Source of the DNA: Labilithrix luteola
GTDB lineage: Bacteria > Myxococcota_A > Polyangia > Polyangiales > Polyangiaceae
Length of the DNA: 64,000 bases
Assembly (NCBI RefSeq): GCF_001263205.1
Contig: NZ_CP012333.1
Span: 7,214,001 to 7,278,000, forward strand
Direction: 5' to 3'
Shown: in pieces, positions 8,850 to 16,448 of the stretch
Position numbering within the stretch: the first letter of the stretch is position 1
How the letters are laid out: every line of letters starts with the position of its first letter
Made by a program: the position numbers and the translations under genes
The notes under the pieces: generated by a model
The model's input: only the letters and a program-made list of their open reading frames with translations
Databases searched by the model: none
Told to the model about the DNA's origin: nothing

Positions 8850-9469
8850 ATGAAGCGCGTGCAGATTGCGGTAGAGAGCATCGGCTCCCTCGTGCTCGAG
8901 TCGACGGGACCCGTATCGGGGGTCGTGCCGACGACTCTCGACTTCGCGTCGCTCGTCGAGCAGTACGCGGACTTCGTCTTTCGAAGCCTCCGTCGGGCCG
9001 GGCTCGACGCGGCGACCTCGGAAGATGCTGCGCAGCAGGTCTTCCTGGTTGCCTCGCGCAAGCTGCACGACATCACGGCGGGTAAGGAGAGGGCATTCCT
9101 CTATCGCACCGCGATGAACGTTGCGGGGGAACTGCGACGGAGGGCGTCGAAGCGGGCGGAGGTCGAGCTCGACGAGGAGGGGGCGACGACGCGAGCAGCG
9201 CGCCGAGTTGCTCGTCGGCGTCGCTCGAAGAGGTGCTCGACCAGCAGCGCGCGCGAGCGGTCTTGCTGGAGATCATCGACTCGATGCCAGAGGCTCTTCG
9301 TGACGTCTTCGTCTTGTGCGAGCTCGAGGAGCTGAGCGCTCCAGAAGCCGCGGCATCCCTCGACATCCCCGTTGGTACCGTCGCTTCGCGCCTCTCACGT
9401 GCGCGGCAAACGTTCGATGAGTGCCTCGCTCGTATTCAGGCGCGTCGCGCCTTCCGGAGGCCAGTATGA
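8850..9469 (+). CDS. ECF sigma factor with interrupted frame (operon B)
   Basis: Region 2 is read from ATG 8850 (TLDFASLVEQYADFVFRSLRRAG, EDAAQQVFLVASRKLHD, ERAFLYRTAMNVAGELRRR). Region 4 is read in a different frame, ending at TGA 9469 (EVLDQQRARAVLLEII, MPEALRDVFVLCELEELSAPEAAA, IPVGTVASRLSRAR). The switch is at the G5 run 9179-9183: adding one G, or a -1 slip, joins DEEG to GDDASSAPS and restores a normal protein of about 206 aa. Sequencing error, true mutation or programmed slippage all remain possible. The stop overlaps the next ATG (ATGA at 9466-9469), as in operons A and C. Confidence 0.8.
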
Positions 9470-10287
9470 GTGATTCGTCCGAAGAGCGCGAAGTGTTGCG
9501 TCGTGCGCTCGTGAGCTCGTGGCACACGGAGCGCGCGCCCACGCGGCTGCGTGCGAACCTCCTCGCGCTCGCGACCACCGAAGCGGTGCTCTCCACGACG
9601 TCCTCTTCATCTGCGTCCAGCGGAAACGGCGCAGTCACGCAAGGAAGCAACGTCTCTCCGGCGCTCGCACCAGCGTCGACCGCGGCGTCGGTCGTCACGA
9701 ACGTGGGCACATGGAAGCTCGTCGCCGCGCTGGCGCTCGCCGCCGGCGGCCTGGCCGCGACGGTGGTGTCGAGAACTTCGTATACGAGCGCTACTCCGCT
9801 TCCCGCGGTGACAAGCGAAGCGACCACGAGCTCGCCGGCAGCGCTGCCCGGTCAAAGCGCGGGGAGCCCGGCGCCCTCGGCTCCTTTCGTCTCGAACGAG
9901 ATCGCCTCGGTCTCGATCCACGATCTGCCGTCCGCGCCTTCCGCGCTGCGCCCGACTCCTCGCGTTGCGGCGCCGTCGCTGCGTTCGGAATCGCCCCAAC
10001 CCGCCAATGCCGGAGCGCGACTCGCCGAGGAGACCGGGCGACTCGCCGCGATTCGCTCGGCGGTCGCTGCCGGTGATCCGCGGGAGGCGCTTCGTCTGCT
10101 CGACGGATACGAGGCGGAGTTCGCCTCGGGGGTCTTGAGCGAGGAGGCGGAGGTGCTCCGCATCGAGTGTCTGGAGCGAATGGGGAACGCTGCGCAGGCT
10201 TCCGAACGTGCCCGCCGCTTCCTGCGCGAACGTCCCGCGAGCCCATACGCGGCGCGCGTCCGTGCCACGTCCGCTCGGCAGCCGTAG
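9466..10287 (+). CDS. Membrane regulator with TPR-like C-terminus (putative anti-sigma, operon B)
   Basis: 273 aa. ATG 9466 was chosen because GGAGG lies at 9456-9460 and the codon overlaps the sigma stop as ATGA. The N-terminal cytoplasmic part is about 80 residues with helix EEREVLRRALVSSWHTE. One TM segment (WKLVAALALAAGGLAATVV) and a Ser/Ala/Pro linker follow. The C-terminal TPR-like pair is LAAIRSAVAAGDPREALRLL and IECLERMGNAAQASERARRF. There is no zinc-finger motif. The closing sequence (ASPYAARVR...QP) parallels the ends of the operon A and C proteins. Role as anti-sigma is inferred from context. Confidence 0.65.
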   Translation: MSDSSEEREVLRRALVSSWHTERAPTRLRANLLALATTEAVLSTTSSSSASSGNGAVTQGSNVSPALAPASTAASVVTNVGTWKLVAALALAAGGLAATVVSRTSYTSATPLPAVTSEATTSSPAALPGQSAGSPAPSAPFVSNEIASVSIHDLPSAPSALRPTPRVAAPSLRSESPQPANAGARLAEETGRLAAIRSAVAAGDPREALRLLDGYEAEFASGVLSEEAEVLRIECLERMGNAAQASERARRFLRERPASPYAARVRATSARQP

Positions 10288-10319
10288 CAGCTCGGTTCGC
10301 AACCGCCTGGAGGAGTCGT

Positions 10320-12038
10320 ATGAAATCGCGTCTTGCTTGCCTGGCCGCCGCCGGCGCGGCCATCGTCGTGGCGTGCGCCGACCATCCGCCGCTCGACTTC
10401 GTCGGGGATGATCCCGCCTCGGAGACGCCGGCTGCTCGTCCGGCTGAAGAGGCGCAGGACTCTTCGACCCCGCTCCCCGGTCCGAGCGACGGCGGGAACG
10501 AGACGGGGAACGATGCGGCGAACGACGCAGCGAACGATGCAGGGGATGACGCCGGGATGACGCCCGAGCCGGGTGATCTTTGCTCGACCGCCGATGAGAT
10601 CACCTCGCGCTCGTGTGGCCAGTGCGGTGAACAGAAGGCCATCTGTCAGGACCTCAACGGGAAGCTCGCGTGGAGCGGCTACGGGCAGTGCACGGACGAG
10701 AAGGGGGCGTGCATGCCCGGCGATACGAGGGCTTGCGGTGACTGCGGTACCGAGACGTGCACGAACACCTGCGGCTGGGGACCCTGCATGAACCAGCCCA
10801 TGAATCACTGCGCGCCGGGGACGCTCGAGCGCACGAACGCGGGCTGCCCCGCGGGGGGCTTCAGGAAGCGAACCTGCGAGGCCACGTGTCAATGGGCGCT
10901 CTACTCGCCGGCTTGCACCGCTGCAACGGCCGCGGACCTGTTCGCGGGCGCCGCGACCCATTCCGTATACATGCGTGCGACCGACGGCACGCTGTACGGC
11001 TGGGGCCGCGATCAGCTCGGTCAGCTCGGTGACGGTGAAACCGGCGCCAGCGCCAACAAGGACACGATCTCTCCGGTGTGGTCGCTCACAGACGTGGTCT
11101 CGCTCCAGGGAGGCGGCGGTACCGGTTCGGGGTTCGCGTGCGCGTCCTTCGCGGACGGGAGCGCGAAGTGCTGGGGCAACAACGGCACGTTCGGGCTCGG
11201 CGACGGCTCGGGGTCCTCCTCGCTGACTGGGGTGACGCCGACCGGGTTCGGCGCAGACGTGGTGTCGATGCACGCCGGTCTCCAGCACGGCTGCGGTCTC
11301 TTCGCGGACGGGAGCGCGAAGTGCTGGGGCTACAACACCTCCGGGCAGCTCGGCAACGGAACGACGGCGAACTCGACGACCCCGGTCGTCGTGGGCCTCA
11401 CCGGCATCTCGAAGCTCTACACCGGTCAGACTCACACCTGCGCGCTCAAAGACGGCGCTGCGTACTGCTGGGGCGCGAACGGAAACGGGCAAGTCGGCGA
11501 CAAGACGACGACCAATAGGAGCACGCCGACCCTCGTGATCGACGCTGGAGTCGTGGCGCTCGCTCCGTCCAACACTCACACGTGCGCCCTCATGACCGAC
11601 GGCACGGTCAAGTGCTGGGGGCAGAACACGTCCGGCCAAGTCGGCAACGGGAGCGGCGGAGCTGGCAATGCCCCGAACGTCACGTCCCCGGCGATCGTCG
11701 TCGGCATCGACGGGGTTGGCAGCGCCCTCTCGGACGTCGCAGAGGTCTGCACGGGAGCGTGGCTCAGCTGCGCGCGACTCACGGATGGCCGCGTCGCGTG
11801 CTGGGGCATCAACAACCTCGGGCAGCTCGGCATCGGCGGAGCGCCACCTCCGGTGTCGAACGTACCGAAGGTCGTCACCGGCGTCGCGGGGGCGACCAAG
11901 CTCGTATGCGGCGTCCAGCATGTCTGCGTCATCGACGCCGCCAACAAGGTGAAGTGCTGGGGCGACAACCAGTACGGTCAGATTGGCAACGGCGCGATGC
12001 CAGTAATTGCCACTACGGCTCAATTCTCGGCTTTCTAA
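10320..12038 (+). CDS. RCC1-repeat lipoprotein with Cys-rich domain, copy 1 (operon B)
   Basis: 572 aa. ATG 10320 has GGAGGAG just upstream. Lipoprotein signal (MKSRLACLAAAGAAIVVAC), then an Asn/Asp/Ala-rich linker (NDAANDAANDAGDDAG). A Cys-rich domain lies at about 80-205 (CSTADEITSRSCGQCGEQK, ACGDCGTETCTNTCGWGPC, FRKRTCEATCQW). RCC1-like blades run from about 215 to the end (MRATDGTLYGWGRDQLGQLG, ACASFADGSAKCWG). The gene starts 32 bp after the membrane-regulator gene. It is a close tandem paralogue of the next gene. Function unknown. Confidence 0.85.
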   Translation: MKSRLACLAAAGAAIVVACADHPPLDFVGDDPASETPAARPAEEAQDSSTPLPGPSDGGNETGNDAANDAANDAGDDAGMTPEPGDLCSTADEITSRSCGQCGEQKAICQDLNGKLAWSGYGQCTDEKGACMPGDTRACGDCGTETCTNTCGWGPCMNQPMNHCAPGTLERTNAGCPAGGFRKRTCEATCQWALYSPACTAATAADLFAGAATHSVYMRATDGTLYGWGRDQLGQLGDGETGASANKDTISPVWSLTDVVSLQGGGGTGSGFACASFADGSAKCWGNNGTFGLGDGSGSSSLTGVTPTGFGADVVSMHAGLQHGCGLFADGSAKCWGYNTSGQLGNGTTANSTTPVVVGLTGISKLYTGQTHTCALKDGAAYCWGANGNGQVGDKTTTNRSTPTLVIDAGVVALAPSNTHTCALMTDGTVKCWGQNTSGQVGNGSGGAGNAPNVTSPAIVVGIDGVGSALSDVAEVCTGAWLSCARLTDGRVACWGINNLGQLGIGGAPPPVSNVPKVVTGVAGATKLVCGVQHVCVIDAANKVKCWGDNQYGQIGNGAMPVIATTAQFSAF

Positions 12039-12088
12039 TTTCTTGATGACGGTCTCGCTCGATATTTAGGAATAAGGAGCGTCAGCCA

Positions 12089-13828
12089 ATGCGTTTGACT
12101 AAATCTGGCCTCTTCGGCCTTGGTGTCGCGAGCTTGTTCGGCACGCTCGTCGGGGTTGGATGCGGTGCGGACGGTGGTACCGACGTGACGCTCGAGCCCC
12201 CGGTCCCCGATAGCGGCGCGAAGGAGGGAGAGGTCGACTCATCGACGACGCTCCCCGCTTCGAGCGACGCTGGGACCGACGCAGGCAAGCGCCCCACGCA
12301 CGACGCTGGCAAGGATGCAGGGGACGACGCTGGCAAGGATGCAGGGGATGCCGCGGCGTCTACGCCCGTGCCGGGCGATGCTTGCACCACCGCCGACGAG
12401 ATCGTCTCGCGCTCGTGCGGAATGTGCGGTACCGAGAAGACCATTTGTGAAGGCGCCGGCGGGAGCCTCGTGTGGAGCCCTTACGGCATTTGCAAGGATC
12501 AGCGAGGGGAGTGCTTGCCCGGCGAGACGCGGGCGTGTGGAGACTGCGGTACTCAGACCTGCACCGACGGCTGCGGCTGGGGACTATGCATGAACCAACC
12601 CGTGAATCACTGCACGCCGGGCACCATCGATCGCACGAACGCGGGGTGCACCGACGGGGGCTTCAGGAAGCGGACCTGCGAAGCGACGTGTCAATGGAAC
12701 CCCTATTCGGTCAGTTGCAGCGCCGCTACGGCCGCTGATGTCTTCGTGGGCGCCACGACCTTCTCCTCGTACATGCGTGCGACCGACGGGACGCTGTACG
12801 CTTGGGGGCACGATCAGAACGGTCAGCTCGGTGACGGCGAGAGCGGCGCCATCGCCGACAAGGGCACCATGACACCGGTCTGGTCGCTTAGCGACGTCGT
12901 CTCGCTCGAGGGGGGCGGTGGCACCGGGGGGTTCGCGTGCGCGTCCTTCGCGAACGGGAGCGCGAAGTGCTGGGGCGACAACGGTACGTTCACGCTCGGC
13001 GACGGCTCGACGGCGAGCTCGCTGGCCGGCATCACGCCGACCGGGTTCAGTACGAACGTGGTGTCGATGCACGCCGGTAACCAACACGTCTGCGGTCTCT
13101 TCGCCGACGGCACTGCAAAGTGCTGGGGCCTCAACGGCGGCGGGCAGCTCGGCAACGGATTGACGGCGACCTCGACGACCCCCGTCACCGTGAACCTCAC
13201 CGGGATCTCGAAGCTCTACACCGGCCTCACACACACCTGCGCGCTCAAAGACGACGCGGCTTACTGCTGGGGGAGCAACGTCAACGGGCAAGTCGGCGAC
13301 GCAACGACCGCCAACAGGAGCACGCCCACCCTCGTCATCGGCAGCGGGGTCGCGTCACTCGCTCCTGGGGGCTCCCACTCGTGCGCCGTCATGACGGACG
13401 GCACGGCAAAATGCTGGGGGCAGAACGTGTACGGCGCGATCGGCAACGGGGCCGGCGGCACCGGCGCCGCGAACGTCACGTCCCCAGCAACCGTCGTCGG
13501 GATCGATGGCGTTGGCAGCGCCCTCACGGACGTTGCGGAGGTCTGCTCGGGAGTGTCGTTCAGCTGCGCGCGACTCACGGACGGTCGCGTCGCGTGCTGG
13601 GGGCTGAACAGCTTCGGCCAGCTCGGTATCGGCAGCAAGGCAACTTCGAACGTACCGAAGGTCGTCAGCGGCGTCGCGGCGGCGACCAAGCTTGCGTGCG
13701 GCTACCAGCATGTCTGCGCCATCGACGCCGGCAAGAAGGTGAAGTGCTGGGGCGACAACAAGAACGGTCAGATCGGTGACGGAAAACTGCCGACGATCGC
13801 GACCACGGCTCAGCTCTCGACCTTCTGA
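12089..13828 (+). CDS. RCC1-repeat lipoprotein with Cys-rich domain, copy 2 (operon B)
   Basis: 579 aa. ATG 12089 follows AAGGAG. The architecture matches the previous gene: a signal ending VGVGC, a linker with the repeated unit DAGKDAGDDAGKDAG, a Cys-rich domain (CTTADEIVSRSCGMCGTEK, CGDCGTQTCTDGCGWGLC) and RCC1 blades. Long stretches are identical to copy 1 (for example IVGIDGVGSAL, DVAEVC, SCARLTDGRVACWG), whereas the linkers differ. This indicates a fairly recent tandem duplication. Only 50 bp separate the two copies. Confidence 0.85.
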   Translation: MRLTKSGLFGLGVASLFGTLVGVGCGADGGTDVTLEPPVPDSGAKEGEVDSSTTLPASSDAGTDAGKRPTHDAGKDAGDDAGKDAGDAAASTPVPGDACTTADEIVSRSCGMCGTEKTICEGAGGSLVWSPYGICKDQRGECLPGETRACGDCGTQTCTDGCGWGLCMNQPVNHCTPGTIDRTNAGCTDGGFRKRTCEATCQWNPYSVSCSAATAADVFVGATTFSSYMRATDGTLYAWGHDQNGQLGDGESGAIADKGTMTPVWSLSDVVSLEGGGGTGGFACASFANGSAKCWGDNGTFTLGDGSTASSLAGITPTGFSTNVVSMHAGNQHVCGLFADGTAKCWGLNGGGQLGNGLTATSTTPVTVNLTGISKLYTGLTHTCALKDDAAYCWGSNVNGQVGDATTANRSTPTLVIGSGVASLAPGGSHSCAVMTDGTAKCWGQNVYGAIGNGAGGTGAANVTSPATVVGIDGVGSALTDVAEVCSGVSFSCARLTDGRVACWGLNSFGQLGIGSKATSNVPKVVSGVAAATKLACGYQHVCAIDAGKKVKCWGDNKNGQIGDGKLPTIATTAQLSTF

Positions 13829-13902
13829 TGATGCGTGCACCGCTCGACGGCTCCGGAGGGGCGAGCGGTATTCACCGAGACCGAACGAAGGAGGATTCCC
13901 GT

Positions 13903-15270
13903 ATGCGCCACGGATTCATTGACGGCGCGCCGTTTGCGCTCGTTGCCACTGCTCTCATCGTCGCCTGCAGCACCAACCCGCCACGTGAGGCGTTCGTCCC
14001 CGAGGCCGAAAATGAGGCCGGCGTCGTGGATTCGGATGCGGGCAGTGGAAGCGGCGGGAGCCTCGGGGATCCCACCCCATGCACGGAGCTCGCGTGCAAG
14101 GTGGCGGATTGCGACGACGGCCCGACGACGACGCTCAAGGGCAAGGTCTACGATCCATCGGGAGCGAACCCTCTCTCCAACGTCCAGGTCTACATCCCGT
14201 CCGACCTGAAGCCCGGGGAGGCGCTTCCGGCTCTGTCCGACTCCACGGTGAACGGGGTCGTGTGCGAGACCTGCGCGAGCGTCATCGTGCACCCTCTGGC
14301 GAGTGCGGTCACGAACGAGAAGGGCGAGTTTACGCTCGAGAACGTTCCGATCGACACGGACGTGCCCGTCGTCATCCAGGTCGGCAAGTGGCGCCGCAGG
14401 TTCGAGATCGAGGTCAAGAACGCGTGCGCGGAGAACGAGATCCCCGACGGCACGCTCAAGCTGCCGAGGAACGGGGCCGAAGGCGACATGCCCCAGATCG
14501 CGGTCACGACGGGCGGCTGCGACGCTCTCGAGTGCATGCTTCGCGGGGTGGGGATCGACGAGAAGGAGTTCGTCGACGGCCACGGCGGCTCAGGTCACGT
14601 GCATGTCTTCAAGGGCGACGCGGGCAGGATGGGGGCACCGGCGGAGCCGTTCTGGAGCGACGCGGAGCAGCTCAAGAAGTACGACATGGTGCTCCTCTCC
14701 TGCGAGTGCGACGAGCACCTCGAGAACAAGAGAGATCGCCAGCCGGTGTACGACTACCTGAACGCCGGCGGTCGCGTGTTCGCGACGCACTTTCATTACA
14801 CCTGGTTCAAGTATTCACCCGCGTACGAGTTCCGCGAGATCGCGGTCTGGGGCGACCCCAAAACCCCGAGCGGCGACTACGACATCAACATGTCCTTTCC
14901 TCGTGGGGACATGCTCGCCCGCTGGCTCGTCGAAGTGGGCGGGTCGTCCACCCTCGGCAAGGTCCCATTGACCCAGGTGACCAACTCGATCACGCGGGTG
15001 AGGAGTCCTGCAACCACGTGGATCTCGAACCCCGACGCGCCGAAGTTCTTCAGCTTCAACACGCCCATGTATGCGAAGGAAGACCAGCAATGCGGGCGCG
15101 CGGTCTTCAGCGATGTCCACATCACGGGCGCGGCAGGTCCGGCGAATATCTGGTCTTGCCCGATGGGGCCGGGCGGGCTCACCGGTCAGCAGAAGGCGCT
15201 CGAGTTCCTCTTCTTCGATTTGTCCTCGTGCGTGCAGCCGATCGAGCAGCCACCGGAGCCACCGAAGTGA
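13903..15270 (+). CDS. Secreted protein: carboxypeptidase-regulatory-like plus ThuA-like domain (operon B)
   Basis: 455 aa. ATG 13903 was chosen for AAGGAGG at 13888-13894; an in-frame ATG at 13828 lacks a signal peptide. Lipoprotein signal ends LIVAC. Residues about 75-190 resemble a CarboxypepD_reg/CnaB-type fold (LKGKVYDPSGANPLSNVQVYIP, TNEKGEFTLENVP). Residues about 195-430 look like an alpha/beta amidotransferase or ThuA-like fold (YDMVLLSCECDEHL, VYDYLNAGGRVFATHFHYTWF, LEFLFFDLSSC). Domain names are by resemblance. It is the last plus-strand gene of operon B and converges with the envelope gene downstream. Confidence 0.65.
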   Translation: MRHGFIDGAPFALVATALIVACSTNPPREAFVPEAENEAGVVDSDAGSGSGGSLGDPTPCTELACKVADCDDGPTTTLKGKVYDPSGANPLSNVQVYIPSDLKPGEALPALSDSTVNGVVCETCASVIVHPLASAVTNEKGEFTLENVPIDTDVPVVIQVGKWRRRFEIEVKNACAENEIPDGTLKLPRNGAEGDMPQIAVTTGGCDALECMLRGVGIDEKEFVDGHGGSGHVHVFKGDAGRMGAPAEPFWSDAEQLKKYDMVLLSCECDEHLENKRDRQPVYDYLNAGGRVFATHFHYTWFKYSPAYEFREIAVWGDPKTPSGDYDINMSFPRGDMLARWLVEVGGSSTLGKVPLTQVTNSITRVRSPATTWISNPDAPKFFSFNTPMYAKEDQQCGRAVFSDVHITGAAGPANIWSCPMGPGGLTGQQKALEFLFFDLSSCVQPIEQPPEPPK

Positions 15271-15279
15271 GCTCTCACG

Positions 15280-16269
15280 TCATCTCAGCTCGACGACGAG
15301 ACCGAGGCTCGCCGTCGGGACGATGATCGGGATGCGGTACGCGCGGAGGCCTTTGAACGCATAGCTGTCGCGGATGATGGCGGCGTCGAGCGCCGCGTCG
15401 AGCTCGAGGCCGACACGCCCAGCGAAGGCGAGCCTGCCGCGCACGACGGCTCGCGGCGAAAGCCACGGGCGAAGGAACGCGTGGTCGCTCGGGGCCGGGT
15501 GAACGAGTGAGCTCGAGAGGGCTCCCGCCGCCACTCCCGCGCACGGAAGGACTGACATTGGCCCGCTCTGAACCCGCAGTGGACACACCTCGGCCGTGCC
15601 GAGGAACCAGCGGAAATGTGCCGACCTTTCGTCCCGCGTCACGGTCGTTTCGAGCATCGTGAACCCGAGCCGGAACGCGCGCGTGTCCAACCCCGCTTCG
15701 CGCGCGCCCTCGACGAAGATCCCTGCACCGAGCGGAAGCTCGTCGATCGCGGCGAGGGTGCCACGAGCCCCGGCCAAGATCCGCCATTGGTCGGCCGCCG
15801 ACGGTTCGGGGGCCCACGTCGTCGTCGTCGTCGGCGGTGGCGTCGGCGCCGGGGTGGGCTTCGCGTGTTCGGCAGGGCGTGCCTCGGTCAGCGGAGCGGG
15901 GGAGGCGGCGAGCGTGTCCGGATCGAACGTCAGCGCGACGACGAGGCTGAGGGCGTCGGCGACGTCCTCGCAGCTCGCTCCCTCCACCTGCCTCACGGAC
16001 TCGCCGGGCTCAGCGCTCGAGTGAATCCGTATCGTGCCCCTCGTCCGGGCGCCGCTGCTCTCGATTTCGAGCGCAACGGAGAGCGCTTCCTCTCCCTCGC
16101 CAGCGACGACCCGAAGCGTTCGAGCGTTCACGCGACGCCAGAAATCAGCCTCGTCCGTACAAGCGGCGTGCACGTTCAGGGAGAGTCTCGTCGGCGCGCT
16201 CTCTGCACCGTGCGCAGGCCACGAGAGCAGAATTCCGGCCAGGAGCGGTCCGGTTGCAATCGCCTTCAT
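15280..16269 (-). CDS. Predicted envelope protein, paralogous family (operon B side)
   Basis: 329 aa. ATG 16269 begins a clear signal peptide (MKAIATGPLLAGILLSWPAHGAE); upstream in-frame sequence is Arg-rich and was rejected. The N-terminal domain ends with the family signature GASCEDVADALSLVVALTFDP. A Pro/Thr linker and a C-terminal strand-rich region follow, ending in LGLVVELR. It is a paralogue of 7554-8573 and of 63402-64000. Unlike those it does not precede the sigma gene but converges on the end of operon B with a 9-bp gap. Likely outer-membrane or periplasmic; function unknown. Confidence 0.6.
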   Translation of the reverse strand: MKAIATGPLLAGILLSWPAHGAESAPTRLSLNVHAACTDEADFWRRVNARTLRVVAGEGEEALSVALEIESSGARTRGTIRIHSSAEPGESVRQVEGASCEDVADALSLVVALTFDPDTLAASPAPLTEARPAEHAKPTPAPTPPPTTTTTWAPEPSAADQWRILAGARGTLAAIDELPLGAGIFVEGAREAGLDTRAFRLGFTMLETTVTRDERSAHFRWFLGTAEVCPLRVQSGPMSVLPCAGVAAGALSSSLVHPAPSDHAFLRPWLSPRAVVRGRLAFAGRVGLELDAALDAAIIRDSYAFKGLRAYRIPIIVPTASLGLVVELR

Positions 16270-16448
16270 GGCGCATCCGGGCGGCCGTCGGACCATGCGT
16301 CGCCCAAGAAGCGTCGCACGTCGACGGCGCCACGTCGATGACGATGCGAGCGCGTCCTTGCGGGGCCCGCGGCAACGGTTCGGCTCGCCATGTCCTCGCC
16401 CCGAGGGAACCGGAGCTTCCGCGCTTTTGTGGTCTCGCGTTCGATTGG

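Noticed and set aside
9852..12023. Long minus-strand open frame (over 700 codons) opposite the first RCC1 gene
   Set aside because: Arg/Ala-rich with no domain and antisense to clear RCC1 repeats; long antisense frames are expected at this G+C.
15240..15290. Rho-independent terminator between convergent genes
   Set aside because: The gap is 9 bp and no GC stem followed by T-run is present.
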